In this document: positions 28,591 through 37,726 of the stretch, piece by piece | Position numbering within the stretch: the stretch's first letter is position 1 | Layout: each line of letters starts with the position of its first letter | NCBI RefSeq assembly: GCF_016862635.1 | Contig: NZ_BONI01000032.1 | Coordinates: forward strand, 1 to 64,000 | From: Catellatospora coxensis | GTDB taxonomy: Bacteria > Actinomycetota > Actinomycetes > Mycobacteriales > Micromonosporaceae | Direction of reading: 5' to 3' | DNA: 64,000 bases | Notes under the pieces: model-generated | What the model saw: only the letters and a program-made list of their open reading frames with translations | The model's database searches: none | Told to the model about the DNA's origin: nothing | Translations under genes and position numbers: made by a program

Positions 28591-29142
28591 ATGACCCTGT
28601 CCGCGGCGTACGCCCGCGAGCTGCTGGCGACGCTGCCGGCTCAGGTCGCCGACCCGCTGACCGCGGCCGAGTTCGCCGGGCTGGAGGGCCGCTTCGGGTT
28701 CGTCTTCAACCCCGACCACCGGGCCTTGCTCTCGGCCGGCCTGCCGGTCGGCGGGCGCTGGCCCGACTGGCGCGACGGCGACCCCGACCAGCTGGCCGAA
28801 CGGCTCGCCGCCCCGATCGACGGGGTGCTGTTCGACGTGCAGGAGAACGGCTTCTGGCTGCCCGGCTGGGGCGAGCGGCCGTCCCGGACCGCGTTCGCGC
28901 TGTCGGTCGCCCGCCGGGCGCTCGAACAGACCCCGCGGCTCGTGCCCGTCTACGGGCACCGCTACACCCCGGCGCTGCCCGAGGCCGACCTGCCGGTCTT
29001 CTCCGTCATGCAGAGCGACGTCATCGTGTACGGCGACACGCTGCCCGCCTACCTGCACCACGAGTTCGACCTGCCGGCCGGCGGCCGGCCCTTCGCCGCC
29101 ACCACGCCGAAGCACATCCCCTTCTGGTCCGACCTCACCTGA
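28591..29142 (+). CDS. SMI1/KNR4 (SUKH)-like protein
   Basis: 183 aa soluble protein. The pattern LTAAEFAGLEGRFGFVFNPDHRALLSAGLPVGG, followed by a WPDW segment, FDVQENGFWLPGWGERP, PVYGHRYTPALP and DVIVYGDTLPAYLHHEF, matches actinomycete SUKH-superfamily proteins. SUKH members are often immunity proteins to contact-dependent toxins, but orphan copies like this one are common and their role is unknown. A TAGACT box just upstream of the ATG suggests a near-leaderless transcript. Convergent with the MoaD-hotdog gene, with 9 bp between stops. Confidence 0.65.
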   Translation: MTLSAAYARELLATLPAQVADPLTAAEFAGLEGRFGFVFNPDHRALLSAGLPVGGRWPDWRDGDPDQLAERLAAPIDGVLFDVQENGFWLPGWGERPSRTAFALSVARRALEQTPRLVPVYGHRYTPALPEADLPVFSVMQSDVIVYGDTLPAYLHHEFDLPAGGRPFAATTPKHIPFWSDLT

Positions 29143-29151
29143 CCCGGCGGG

Positions 29152-29838
29152 TCAGAGCAGGGCGTACACCGTGGTCGCGTGGGCGACGATCGCGCCCTTG
29201 GCGGTCATCGTGATGTCGGCGAACGCCATGGTCCGGCCCAGCTTCGTCAGCCGGGCCGTGACCAGCACGTCGCTGCCGAGCACCGGCCGCTGGAACGTGG
29301 TCGACAGCTGCACCGTGGTCATCGGCACGAAGCCGCCCCGGGCCGCGCTCACCGCGATCACCGTCGCCGTGTCCGCGGCCGCCATCAGCGCCTGGCCGCT
29401 CAGCGCCCCGCCCTCCCGGGCCAGCCGGTCCGACCAGGGCAGCCGCAGGGTGGCCCAGTCGGGGCCGGTCTCCTGCACGGTCAGGCCCAGCTCCCGCACC
29501 CACGGGGCGAAGTTGTCCGCGAGGATGCGGTCCCCGTCGAGCGCGGGAGCCTCCTGCTCCACACTGCCGCCCGCGACGCTGGGCAGCACCTGCACCTCGC
29601 CGTCGCCGGCGACCGGCGTCTCCTGACCCGACAGCACCCGGCAGTCCTCCCCGTCCACGTACACGTTGACGTAGCGGCGCAGCTCGCCCCGCTCGTCGCG
29701 GATGCGCCGGCCCAGCCGGGGCCAGCGCTGCTCGACCTCGTCCAGCACCGCGCGCAGCGTACCGCCGGCCCGCACCTCGAGTCTGGACTCGCCGCCGACC
29801 TCGGTCCGCAGCGCGCCCGGCACCAGCACCGTGACCAT
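29152..29838 (-). CDS. Fusion of MoaD/ThiS-like ubiquitin fold with a PaaI-type thioesterase
   Basis: 228 aa. Residues 1-91 are a MoaD/ThiS-type beta-grasp domain (VTVLVPGALRTEVGG, RYVNVYVDGEDCRVLSG) ending LPSVAGG at 85-91, exactly where a free sulfur-carrier would stop with its Gly-Gly. The frame continues without a stop into residues 92-228, a hotdog thioesterase of PaaI type (REGGALSGQALMAAADTATVIAV, PMTTVQLSTTFQRPV). The GG is therefore internal. Either the carrier is released by cleavage or the MoaD part has lost its classical role. The ATG overlaps the upstream stop (TGATG), so it is coupled to the BNR-repeat gene. Confidence 0.82.
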   Translation of the reverse strand: MVTVLVPGALRTEVGGESRLEVRAGGTLRAVLDEVEQRWPRLGRRIRDERGELRRYVNVYVDGEDCRVLSGQETPVAGDGEVQVLPSVAGGSVEQEAPALDGDRILADNFAPWVRELGLTVQETGPDWATLRLPWSDRLAREGGALSGQALMAAADTATVIAVSAARGGFVPMTTVQLSTTFQRPVLGSDVLVTARLTKLGRTMAFADITMTAKGAIVAHATTVYALL

Positions 29839-30923
29839 CAGATCCGGACCGCCCGCACGCACAGCACGTCGGGCAGGTGCGCCGCGACCAGCGCCCAGCT
29901 GTCGCCCTCGTCGGCGCTGGCGAACACCTCGCCGGTGCGGCTGCCGAAGTAGACGCCGACCGGGTCGCCGTCGTCGGCGCACATCGCGTCGCGCAGCACG
30001 GACGGGTAGAACGGGGCGGTGGGCAGCCCGTACGACTGAGGGGTCCAGGTCTTGCCCGCGTCGGTGGTGCGGAAGACGCGGCACTTGTTCTCGACCGGGA
30101 AGCGCAGCGCGTCGGCGGTGATCGGGAAGTTCCAGGCGGTGCCGCCGCGGCGCGGGTGCGCGACCATCGCGAAGCCGAAGTCGCTGGGCAGGCTGTCGGC
30201 GATCGAGGACCAGGTCTGGCCGTCGTCGTCGGAGCGGTACACCCCATGGTGGTTCTGCAGGTAGAGCCGCTCGGGGTCCTCGCCGTCGCGGGCGACCTTG
30301 TGCACGCACTGGCCGAACTCCGGGAACGGGTCGGGCATGAAGGTCACCTTGATGCCGCTGTTGGACGCGTGCCAGGTCTCGCCGCCGTCGGTGGTGCGGT
30401 ACACGCCGCCGGTCGACATCGCGACCAGCACCCGCCGCGGGTCGGCCGGGTGCGGCAGGATCGTGTGGATGGCCTGGCCGCCGAAGCCCTCGCCCCACTC
30501 GGTGCGGTGCGGGTGCTCCCACAGGCTGCGGACCAGGTCGTACGTCAGGCCGCCGTTGGTCGAGCGGAACAGCGCCGACGGCTGCGTGCCCGCCCAGACC
30601 ACGTCCGGCTCGGCGGCCGGACCCGGCTGCAGCGCCCACACCCGGCCCAGCGCCGTGTCGGTGTCCTGCGGGAACGCCAGCGGGGCGTGGTCCGGCTCGC
30701 GCCAGCAGACGCCCAGGTCGTCGCTGGTCGCCACGCTCGGGCCGAAGTGCGAGCTGTCGACGGCCGCCAGCAGGCGGGGCGTGGCGCGGCGGGTGTCGAC
30801 GCCGACGGCGTACACCCCGGTCATCGGAAACTGCGGCACGGACATCTGCCAGGCGTCCCCGACCCGGTCCCGACGGGCCAGGAACAGGCCTTTCGCTGTG
30901 CCTATGAGCAGCAGAACGGTCAT
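29838..30923 (-). CDS. BNR/WD40-like beta-propeller protein
   Basis: 361 aa with recurring Asp-box/BNR repeats (RSTNGGLTYD, RTTDGGETWH, RSDDDGQTWS, RTTDAGKTWT, ASADEGDSWA), about one per propeller blade. Often annotated as exo-alpha-sialidase or YVTN protein, but no signal peptide or catalytic Tyr/Glu set is evident, so hydrolase activity is doubtful. It starts MTVLLLIGTAKGLFLARRD, looks cytoplasmic, and is conserved in actinomycetes beside MoaD-type genes, implying a shared but undefined function. Confidence 0.85.
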   Translation of the reverse strand: MTVLLLIGTAKGLFLARRDRVGDAWQMSVPQFPMTGVYAVGVDTRRATPRLLAAVDSSHFGPSVATSDDLGVCWREPDHAPLAFPQDTDTALGRVWALQPGPAAEPDVVWAGTQPSALFRSTNGGLTYDLVRSLWEHPHRTEWGEGFGGQAIHTILPHPADPRRVLVAMSTGGVYRTTDGGETWHASNSGIKVTFMPDPFPEFGQCVHKVARDGEDPERLYLQNHHGVYRSDDDGQTWSSIADSLPSDFGFAMVAHPRRGGTAWNFPITADALRFPVENKCRVFRTTDAGKTWTPQSYGLPTAPFYPSVLRDAMCADDGDPVGVYFGSRTGEVFASADEGDSWALVAAHLPDVLCVRAVRI

Positions 30924-31056
30924 CGTCGACCTCTCCTCTCAGCTTCACCGCCGCCGAGGTTCACGTCTCGGCCACGACGGCGCATCACGGGCGCGGCCCC
31001 TTCGGTCAGGATGCCCGTGACGTCCGACACAACACACTACGTGGAACAATCGTGGC

Positions 31057-31413
31057 GTGACCCGCTTCCGCCTCCCCGCCGCCATCAGCGTCGCCGCCCT
31101 GATCACCGTGCTCGGCGGCTTCCCCATCGCCGCACAGGGCGGATTCTGGTGGCTGCTGCTGCTCGTGCCCGTCGCGGTCATGATCTGGGCCTGGCAGGCC
31201 GGCACCGACGTCAACGAGCGCGGCCTGCGCGTCCGGGCGCTGCTGGGCACCCGCATCGTGCTCTGGCCGCAGGTCGCGGAGCTGCGCGCGCAGGGCCCCA
31301 AGCGGGTCGTCGCGGTCCTCACCGACGGCAGCGCCCTCACCCTGACCGCGGTCCGCCCCACCGACCTCCCCAAACTCGTCGCCGCCGCGGGCCAGCCCCT
31401 CACCACCGCCTGA
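31057..31413 (+). CDS. Small PH-domain-like membrane protein
   Basis: 118 aa from a GTG. Two membrane segments (LPAAISVAALITVLGGFPIAA and GFWWLLLLVPVAVMIWAWQAG) are followed by a short PH-like domain (VNERGLRVRALLGTRIVLWPQVAELRAQGPKRVVAVLTDG). Widespread in actinobacteria as a conserved hypothetical. Convergent with the 2-hydroxyacid dehydrogenase, with 8 bp between stops. Confidence 0.8.
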   Translation: MTRFRLPAAISVAALITVLGGFPIAAQGGFWWLLLLVPVAVMIWAWQAGTDVNERGLRVRALLGTRIVLWPQVAELRAQGPKRVVAVLTDGSALTLTAVRPTDLPKLVAAAGQPLTTA

Positions 31414-31421
31414 CGTCGGGG

Positions 31422-32339
31422 TCAGTAGCCGTCGTGGACCTGGTTGTCGAGGGGGTCGCCGGCGGTGTAGCGGCGTAGTTGCCGGCCGACCAGGCGGTAT
31501 GCGCGGGGCAGGAGGCCGCGGACCGAGCCGGCCACGTGCGGCGTGATCAGGACGTTCGGCAGGTCCCACAGGGGGTGGCCGGCGGGCAGCGGCTCGGGGT
31601 CGGTGACGTCGAGCGCCGCGCTGATCCGGCCGGAGGCCAGTTCCTTGGTCAGCGCCGCGGTGTCGGCGACCGGGCCGCGGGCCGCGTTGACCAGCAGCGC
31701 CCCGTCGGCCATCGCGGACAGGAACGCCGCGTCGACCAGGCCCCGGGTCTGCGGGGTCAGCGGCACCAGCAGCACCACCACGTCGGCCTCCGGCAGCAGC
31801 CGGGGCAGCTCGTCGACGCCGTGCACGCCGTCGCGGGCGGTGCGGGCGACGTACGCCAGGTCGACCTCGAACGGGGCCAGCCGGGCCGCGACCGCCGCGC
31901 CGATGGAGCCCGCGCCGACGATCAGCACCCGCTTGCCGCCCAGCTCGTCGGTCGGCGTGACCTCGGCGTACGCCCAGCGGTGCGCGGCCTGCGCCCGCGC
32001 GAAGTGGTCGAAACGGCGCAGCGAGGCCAGGATCGCCGTGACCACCCACTCGGCGGTGTGCGAGTCGTGCACGCCGCGCGCGTCGCACAGCGTCACGCCC
32101 TCGCGCAGCCGCCCGACCCAGGCGTCGGCCCCGGCCGTGATCAGCTGCACGACCTTGAGGTTGCTCATCCGCTCGGCCAGGCCGACCACGTCACCGCTGC
32201 TCAGGAAGGGCGGCACCCAGAACTCGACCTCGGCCGGGTCGCCCGGCAGGGGCGCGTCCGGTCGGGGCAGCACCGCCACCTCGACGCCCGCCGGCAGCGG
32301 GCCCATCAGTTCACGTCCGGCCTCATGGGCGATCCACAT
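31422..32339 (-). CDS. D-isomer-specific 2-hydroxyacid dehydrogenase family protein
   Basis: 305 aa NAD(P)-dependent dehydrogenase. The nucleotide-binding motif is VLIVGAGSIGAAVAARL. The catalytic triad is visible as Arg in NAARGPVADT, Glu in DVTDPEPLP and His in ITPHVAGSV. The N-terminal catalytic lobe is short, as in GhrA-like and phosphoglycerate dehydrogenase-like paralogues; the substrate could be glyoxylate, hydroxypyruvate or another 2-oxo acid. The ATG at 32339 (MWIAHEAG) is chosen; GTG codons 2-5 triplets upstream are alternatives. Confidence 0.88.
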   Translation of the reverse strand: MWIAHEAGRELMGPLPAGVEVAVLPRPDAPLPGDPAEVEFWVPPFLSSGDVVGLAERMSNLKVVQLITAGADAWVGRLREGVTLCDARGVHDSHTAEWVVTAILASLRRFDHFARAQAAHRWAYAEVTPTDELGGKRVLIVGAGSIGAAVAARLAPFEVDLAYVARTARDGVHGVDELPRLLPEADVVVLLVPLTPQTRGLVDAAFLSAMADGALLVNAARGPVADTAALTKELASGRISAALDVTDPEPLPAGHPLWDLPNVLITPHVAGSVRGLLPRAYRLVGRQLRRYTAGDPLDNQVHDGY

Positions 32340-32378
32340 CCGCACGAGCACCACGCTATCGGCCTCACCCGGACGGGC

Positions 32379-32414
32379 GAAGAGCGCCCACCGGCACGCC
32401 GGAAAGCGCTCTTC
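32379..32414 (-). terminator. Hairpin after the sigma-fusion gene
   Basis: GAAGAGCGC (32379-32387) pairs perfectly with GCGCTCTTC (32406-32414), with an inner CCGGC/GCCGG stem. It lies 14 bp beyond the stop of the minus-strand gene at 32429. Confidence 0.65.
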
Positions 32415-32428
32415 ACCACGGCCCCGTG

Positions 32429-33229
32429 TCAGTACCAGCTGATCGACTCCTTCTCCAACGCCGAGTCGAACGACCGGAACGGGGCCTTCCCGGTGGCCAC
32501 GACGGCACCGGTGGCGTCGACTGCCTGCAGCCGCCACTCGGCCTTGCCGTCATAGGGGAAGACGCCGACCCCGTCGACGAGCACGACCGTGGCGACGGCC
32601 CGGTCGCCCGCATCCAGCAACCGCACCGCCACGGCTTGCCGGGGTGCGAGCACCAGGATTCGCGTCGAGGTGGGCCCCGTATCGGGTGTCGCGCCCGGCG
32701 TCGTGCTCGGCCAGTTGAGCCACCACGATTCCAGCGCGATCATCGCATCGGCCCCGCCCAGGTCCGCGTCACTATGGAAGCCGAAGCCGCCCTGGTCGGT
32801 TTCCACCTCGACGCGCCAGATGCCGCCCGCCTCCGGGGCCACCAGCGCGGTGTCCGCTTCGGACATGTCCTCCCAGTACCGCAGCACCAGCACGGCACGC
32901 ATGCGCACCGGCAGTGTCGCCAGTGCCGCCAGCAGCTCGTCCCGTTCCGCCTGCGCGGCGCTCCCGTCTGCCCGCCCCCGTTCCGGCAGCACGCCGGTGA
33001 GCAGTTCCCGGGAGCCGATCCTGCGCCACACGCTGGTGCGCTGGTTCACCAGCGCCCGGCGCAGGTACGCCATGGGCTCGTCCACCGTCTCCCAGCGCCG
33101 GTACGCCTTGAGCAGCGCCGACTGCACGAGATCCTCGGCGGCGTGGGTCGAGCCGGTGAGCAGGAACGCGGTGCGCAGCAGCTCGCCGTAGCGCAGCTGC
33201 ACGAACTCGCGGAACCCCTCCTCCGCCAT
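32429..33229 (-). CDS. Truncated SigE-family sigma factor fused to an unrelated C-terminal domain
   Basis: 266 aa with a strong GGAGGAG ribosome site. Residues 1 to about 75 are region 2 of an actinomycete SigE-family ECF sigma (FREFVQLRYGELLRTAFLLTG, AAEDLVQSALLKAYRRW). Region 4 begins near 100 (LPVRMRAVLVLRYWEDMSEADTALV) but stops at about residue 130, just before the helix-turn-helix that reads the -35 box. From 131 the frame continues as a Trp/Val-rich beta domain of unknown family ending FRSFDSALEKESISWY. This looks like an in-frame deletion joining a sigma gene to the end of a neighbouring gene. As it stands it should not recognise promoters normally. The gene diverges from the PQQ dehydrogenase-like gene. 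Confidence 0.75.
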   Translation of the reverse strand: MAEEGFREFVQLRYGELLRTAFLLTGSTHAAEDLVQSALLKAYRRWETVDEPMAYLRRALVNQRTSVWRRIGSRELLTGVLPERGRADGSAAQAERDELLAALATLPVRMRAVLVLRYWEDMSEADTALVAPEAGGIWRVEVETDQGGFGFHSDADLGGADAMIALESWWLNWPSTTPGATPDTGPTSTRILVLAPRQAVAVRLLDAGDRAVATVVLVDGVGVFPYDGKAEWRLQAVDATGAVVATGKAPFRSFDSALEKESISWY

Positions 33230-33332
33230 ACGGCTCCTCCTTCCGTCGCCCTTCCCGACGCGGATGTGCGGGCGCAGGTTGAGAGAAACGAGGCAGTAGT
33301 TGAGCACGGACCACGGAGCTAGGCTCGATCGC

Positions 33333-34460
33333 ATGTCTTCGCGCCGGGCACGGAACGGGATCATCGCGGCGGCGGCCGCGTTCGCCTTCACCGCCGGGTG
33401 CAGCGAGCAGCCCGACACGATCGCCTCGCAGGCCCCACCGGTCCCGTCGGCCGGGTCGACGGCGGCGGCGACCTTCAGCCCGCGTACCGCCGAGGTCAAG
33501 ACCCTGGTCACCGGCCTGCGCGCGCCCTGGGGCGTGGCGTTCCTGCCCGACGGCGGCGCGCTGGTGACCGAGCGCGACACCCGGCGCGTCGTGCAGGTGG
33601 GCCCGGGCTCCTCCGGCGGGCGGCTCACCGTCACCGAGGTAGGGATGATCCGCGAGGCCGACTCCGGTGGCGAGGGCGGCCTGCTCGGCATCGCGGTGTC
33701 GCCGCAGTACGCGCAGGACAAGACCGTCTTCCTGTACTACACGGCAGCCGACGACAACCGGGTCGCGCGCTGGAAGCTCGGCGGGCGGCCGGAGCCGATC
33801 GTCACCGGCATCCCCATCTCGGGCATCCACAACGGCGGGCGGCTGGCGTTCGGGCCGGACGGTTACCTCTACGCGACCACCGGCGACGCCGCGACCAGGG
33901 GCAACTCGCAGGACCTGAAGAGCCTCGGCGGGAAGATCCTGCGGATGACGCCCGACGGCAGACCCGCGCCGGGCAACCCGTACGGCACGCTGGTCTGGTC
34001 GTACGGGCACCGCAACGTGCAGGGCATCGCCTGGGACTCGGGCGGCCACCTGTGGGCAACCGAGTTCGGCCAGAACACCTGGGACGAGATCAACCGCATC
34101 GAGCCGGGCAAGAACTACGGCTGGCCCGAGGTCGAGGGCGCGGCAGGCGAGGGGCAGTACGTCGATCCGGTGGTGGCGTGGCCGACCGACGAGGCGTCCT
34201 GCTCGGGCGCGGCGATGGCCGGAGACGTGCTGGTCGCGGCGTGCCTGCGCGGCGAGCGCCTGTGGCTGGTGCCGGTACGCGCCGACGGCACTCTGCGGGC
34301 GGCTCCGGCGGCGGCGCTGGTCGGCGAGTACGGCCGCCTGCGCGACGCGCACACCGCCCCCGACGGCTCGGTGTGGGTGCTCACCAGCAACCACGACGGC
34401 CGCGGTGAACCCGTCGAATCCGATGATCGAATTCTTGCCGTCACGCTCGCTCGCGCGTGA
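33333..34460 (+). CDS. Lipoprotein PQQ-dependent sugar dehydrogenase-like protein
   Basis: 375 aa. A lipoprotein signal (MSSRRARNGIIAAAAAFAF then the lipobox TAGC) places it outside the membrane, followed by a Pro/Ala linker. The six-bladed propeller carries motifs of the soluble glucose/sorbosone dehydrogenase family: GGEGGLLGIAVSP, HNGGRLAFGPDGYLY, GKILRMTPDG, SYGHRNVQGIAWD and EFGQNTWDEIN. It probably oxidises an aldose or sorbosone if PQQ is available. No pqq genes are in the window, so PQQ would need to come from elsewhere. The ATG at 33333 starts the signal peptide; an upstream ATG adds 11 unlikely residues. Confidence 0.88.
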   Translation: MSSRRARNGIIAAAAAFAFTAGCSEQPDTIASQAPPVPSAGSTAAATFSPRTAEVKTLVTGLRAPWGVAFLPDGGALVTERDTRRVVQVGPGSSGGRLTVTEVGMIREADSGGEGGLLGIAVSPQYAQDKTVFLYYTAADDNRVARWKLGGRPEPIVTGIPISGIHNGGRLAFGPDGYLYATTGDAATRGNSQDLKSLGGKILRMTPDGRPAPGNPYGTLVWSYGHRNVQGIAWDSGGHLWATEFGQNTWDEINRIEPGKNYGWPEVEGAAGEGQYVDPVVAWPTDEASCSGAAMAGDVLVAACLRGERLWLVPVRADGTLRAAPAAALVGEYGRLRDAHTAPDGSVWVLTSNHDGRGEPVESDDRILAVTLARA

Positions 34461-34481
34461 CAGCCGGGGCATGATGGGGCG

Positions 34482-36065
34482 ATGACTCGGTTGCCGCGGT
34501 GGGCACGGCCGCTGAGCCGCAGCGGGGTGGACCGGTCCGGCGGCGAGCCCCCGCGCGGGCGTGCCGCGCGGGTGAAGGACGCGTTCGGCCGGGTGCCGTG
34601 GCGGCGGCTCGGCTCCGGGCTCGGGCTGCTGGCCGTGTCGCTGACCGGGCTCGCGCTCGGCCTCTACCTGGCCGCGGGCACCAGCGTCGACGTGGGCCCG
34701 TTCCGCTCCACCATGGCGGTCACCCCGTCGTGGTACGGCGACACCGAGGTGGTCCTGCCGCCGTTGGGTTCCCTGCAACTGGACAGCCACGACGGTCCCG
34801 CCCGGCTGATGGTGCGGCTGGACGCGCTCGACCGCGCCCGCACCGAGGCCCTGATCACCGACCCGGCGGGCATCACCGCGGCCAGCCGCACCGCCGTCGA
34901 CGACGTGCGCGCCGGGGTCACCCGGCTGGTGCTGCGCGCCACGGCGGTCGCGGTGCTCGGCGCGATGCTGCTGTCCGCGCTGGTGTACCGGAAGATGCGC
35001 CGGGTCGCGTGGGCGGGCGGGCTCGCGCTGACCATCATGGCGGCCGCGTTCGGATCGGCGTTCGGCACCTTCAACCCGGGCGCGCTGCGCGAGCCGCGGT
35101 ACGAGGGCCTGCTGGCCAACGCCCCGTCGGTGCTGGGCAACGCGCAGCGCATCGCCGACCGGTACGACGAGTACGCCGCGCAGCTGCAGAAGCTGGTGCA
35201 GAACGTCGGCAGCCTGTACGCCACGGTGCAGAACCTGCCGGTGTACTCCCCCGAGGACAACACGCTGCGCGTGCTGCACGTGTCCGACCTGCACCTGAAC
35301 CCGGCCGCGTGGGGCGTGATCCGGACCGTGGTGGACAACTTCCACATCGACGTCGTCGTCGACACCGGCGACATCACCGACTGGGGCAGCGAGCCGGAGA
35401 AGGCGTTCGTGGCGTCGATCTCGCTGCTGAAGGTGCCGTACGTCTTCGTGCGCGGCAACCACGACTCGGCCGTGACCCAGGCCGCGGTGGCCGCCCAGCC
35501 CAACGCGATCGTGCTGGACAACAAGGTCGTGAAGGTGGCCGGGCTGAGCATCGCCGGCATCGGCGACCCGCGCTTCACCCCGGACAAGGGCATGGAACCG
35601 GCGGGCTCCGGCGACTCGAAGCAGACCGTCGAACGGGTGCTGGACGCCGGGGACAGGCTCGCCGACACCATCGCCAAGCAGCGGGACGAGGTCGTGGACC
35701 TGGCACTGGTGCACGATCCGCTGTCGGCGGGGCCGCTGGCCGGGTACACCCCGCTGGTGCTGGCCGGGCACCGGCACCACCGCGAGATCAGCAAGCTCGG
35801 CGACGACCAGACCATGCTGATGGTGCAGGGCTCCAGCGGCGGGGCCGGGCTGCGCGGGCTGGAGGGCGAGACGCCCACGCCGCTGGCGATGTCGGTGCTC
35901 TACTTCGACGACAACCGGGCGCTGATGGCGTACGACGACATCACCGTCGGCGGAACCGGCCTGGCCGAGGTGGCCCTGTCCCGCCACGTCGTCGACGACA
36001 CTCCCCCGGGCCAGGCAGCCGCCCCCGGCACCCCGCCCCGCCCCACCCCGTCCCGCACCCGCTGA
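34482..36065 (+). CDS. Membrane-anchored metallophosphoesterase
   Basis: 527 aa. Residues about 43-66, 147-170 and 175-197 are membrane segments, enclosing an extracytoplasmic loop. From about 263 the calcineurin-like phosphoesterase domain has all five dimetal motifs: VLHVSDLHLN, VVDTGDITDWG, VRGNHDS, a His in ALVHDP and LAGHRHH. Substrate unknown. The C terminus is a Pro/Thr tail. It follows the PQQ-type gene by 21 bp and may share its transcript. Confidence 0.92.
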   Translation: MTRLPRWARPLSRSGVDRSGGEPPRGRAARVKDAFGRVPWRRLGSGLGLLAVSLTGLALGLYLAAGTSVDVGPFRSTMAVTPSWYGDTEVVLPPLGSLQLDSHDGPARLMVRLDALDRARTEALITDPAGITAASRTAVDDVRAGVTRLVLRATAVAVLGAMLLSALVYRKMRRVAWAGGLALTIMAAAFGSAFGTFNPGALREPRYEGLLANAPSVLGNAQRIADRYDEYAAQLQKLVQNVGSLYATVQNLPVYSPEDNTLRVLHVSDLHLNPAAWGVIRTVVDNFHIDVVVDTGDITDWGSEPEKAFVASISLLKVPYVFVRGNHDSAVTQAAVAAQPNAIVLDNKVVKVAGLSIAGIGDPRFTPDKGMEPAGSGDSKQTVERVLDAGDRLADTIAKQRDEVVDLALVHDPLSAGPLAGYTPLVLAGHRHHREISKLGDDQTMLMVQGSSGGAGLRGLEGETPTPLAMSVLYFDDNRALMAYDDITVGGTGLAEVALSRHVVDDTPPGQAAAPGTPPRPTPSRTR

Positions 36066-36126
36066 CCCGCACGAACCCGCCCTGGTCCGCACCACCGCCT
36101 CGCACCTCGCGCCTCGCGCCTCGCAC

Positions 36127-36187
36127 AGACGTTGGCCTATCTCGTCGAATATCCGTGGCTCGAATTCAATGAGATAGGCCAACGTCT
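36127..36187. repeat. Palindromic element B, copy 1
   Basis: AGACGTTGGCCTATCTC (36127-36143) pairs perfectly with 36171-36187, with a partial inner stem and a variable centre. It lies between the convergent phosphoesterase and gatB genes. A second copy with the same arm core (GACGTTGGCCTATC) is at 54859-54917. Confidence 0.8.
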
Positions 36188-36229
36188 ATCAAAAGCGGGG
36201 TGCGACGGTCAGCCGCCCCGAGGACTACC

Positions 36230-37726
36230 TCAGCTGGCGAGGCGGGCGAGGACCAGTTCGCGGACGGTCTTGGCGTCGGCCTGGCCCTTGGTGGTCTTCA
36301 TGACGGCGCCGATGAGGACGCCCGCGGCGGCCTGGTTGCCGCCGCGGATCTTCTCGGCGACGTCGGGGTTGGCGGCGATGGCCTCGTCGATGGCGGCGGT
36401 CAGCGCGCCGGTGTCGGAGACGACCTCCAGGCCCCGGGCGGCCATGATCTGCTCCGGGTCGCCCTCGCCGGCCAGCACGCCTTCCAGCACCTGGCGGGCC
36501 AGCTTGTCGGTGAGCTTGCCCGACGCGACCAGCGTCTGCAGCTGGGCGACCTGCGCGGGGGTCGCGCCGACGGCCTCCAGCTCGACGCCCTCGGCGTTGG
36601 CGCGGCGCGACAGCTCGCCCAGCCACCACTTGCGGGCGGCCTCCGGCGACGCGCCCGCGGCCACGGTGCGCTCGATCAGCTCGACCGCGCCCGCGTTGAG
36701 GATGGACTGCATGTCCAGGTCGGACAGGTTCCACTCGGTCTTCAGGCGGGCCCGGTGCTGGCGGGGCAGCTCCGGCAGGGCGGCCTTGAGCTGCTCCACC
36801 CAGGCCTGCTCGGGCGCGAGCGGCACCAGGTCGGGCTCGGGGAAGTAGCGGTAGTCGGTCGCGGTCTCCTTGGACCGGCCCGAGGTGGTGTCGCCGGTGT
36901 CCTCGTGGAAGTGCCGGGTCTCCTGCGTGATGGTGCCGCCGGAGTCGAGGACCATGGCCTGGCGCAGCATCTCCGAGCGCACCGCGCGCTCGACGCTGCG
37001 CAGCGAGTTGACGTTCTTGGTCTCGGTGCGGGTGCCCCACTCGGCGCCGGGCAGGTTCAGCGAGGTGTTCACGTCGCAGCGCATCGAGCCCTGCTCCATC
37101 CGCACGTCGGAGACGCCCAGGGTGCGGATCATGTCGCGCAGCTCGGCGACGTACGCCTTGGCGATCTCGGGGGCCCGCGCGCCCAGTCCCGGCACCGGCT
37201 TGGTGACGATCTCGACGAGCGGGATGCCGGCCCGGTTGTAGTCGACCAGCGACTCGGTCGCGCCGTGAATGCGCCCGGTCGCGCCGCCGACGTGCAGCGT
37301 CTTGCCGGTGTCCTCCTCCAGGTGCACCCGCTCGATGCCGATGCGCACCAGCTCGCCGTCGACCTCCACGTCGAGGTAGCCGTCGGTGCACAGCGGCTCG
37401 TCGTACTGGCTGATCTGGAAGTTCTTCGGCATGTCCGGGTAGAAGTAGTTCTTGCGGGCGAAACGGCACCAGGCCGCGATGGAGCAGTTCAGGGCGAGCC
37501 CGATGCGGATGGTCGCCTCGATCGCGGCGCGGTTGGCCACCGGGAGGCTGCCGGGCAGGCCCAGGCAGACGGGGCACACCTGGGTGTTCGGCTCGCCGCC
37601 GAAGTCGGTCGGGCAGCCGCAGAACATCTTGGTGACGGTGCCCAGCTCGACGTGGGTCTCCAGGCCGATGACCGGCTCGTAGCGGGAGACGACGTCGTCG
37701 TAGGTGGGCAGCACGGTGGTGCTCAT
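36230..37726 (-). CDS. gatB: Asp-tRNA(Asn)/Glu-tRNA(Gln) amidotransferase subunit B
   Basis: 498 aa. Subunit B binds the misacylated tRNA and phosphorylates it with ATP, using ammonia passed from GatA. Landmarks are [12 protein letters not shown], the zinc-type Cys pairs [51 protein letters not shown] and a C-terminal YqeY-like domain ending the protein ([26 protein letters not shown]). Complete. It is in the same orientation as gatA/gatC but separated from them by the MIP-family gene on the other strand. Confidence 0.97.
   Translation of the reverse strand: MSTTVLPTYDDVVSRYEPVIGLETHVELGTVTKMFCGCPTDFGGEPNTQVCPVCLGLPGSLPVANRAAIEATIRIGLALNCSIAAWCRFARKNYFYPDMPKNFQISQYDEPLCTDGYLDVEVDGELVRIGIERVHLEEDTGKTLHVGGATGRIHGATESLVDYNRAGIPLVEIVTKPVPGLGARAPEIAKAYVAELRDMIRTLGVSDVRMEQGSMRCDVNTSLNLPGAEWGTRTETKNVNSLRSVERAVRSEMLRQAMVLDSGGTITQETRHFHEDTGDTTSGRSKETATDYRYFPEPDLVPLAPEQAWVEQLKAALPELPRQHRARLKTEWNLSDLDMQSILNAGAVELIERTVAAGASPEAARKWWLGELSRRANAEGVELEAVGATPAQVAQLQTLVASGKLTDKLARQVLEGVLAGEGDPEQIMAARGLEVVSDTGALTAAIDEAIAANPDVAEKIRGGNQAAAGVLIGAVMKTTKGQADAKTVRELVLARLAS

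Noticed and set aside
29838-30923. Sialidase
   Set aside because: Asp-box repeats alone do not show activity; the signal peptide and catalytic residue set are lacking.
32772-36182. A 1136-codon open frame on the minus strand across the PQQ and phosphoesterase genes
   Set aside because: It covers two well-supported plus-strand genes and has no recognisable domain; a GC-driven shadow.
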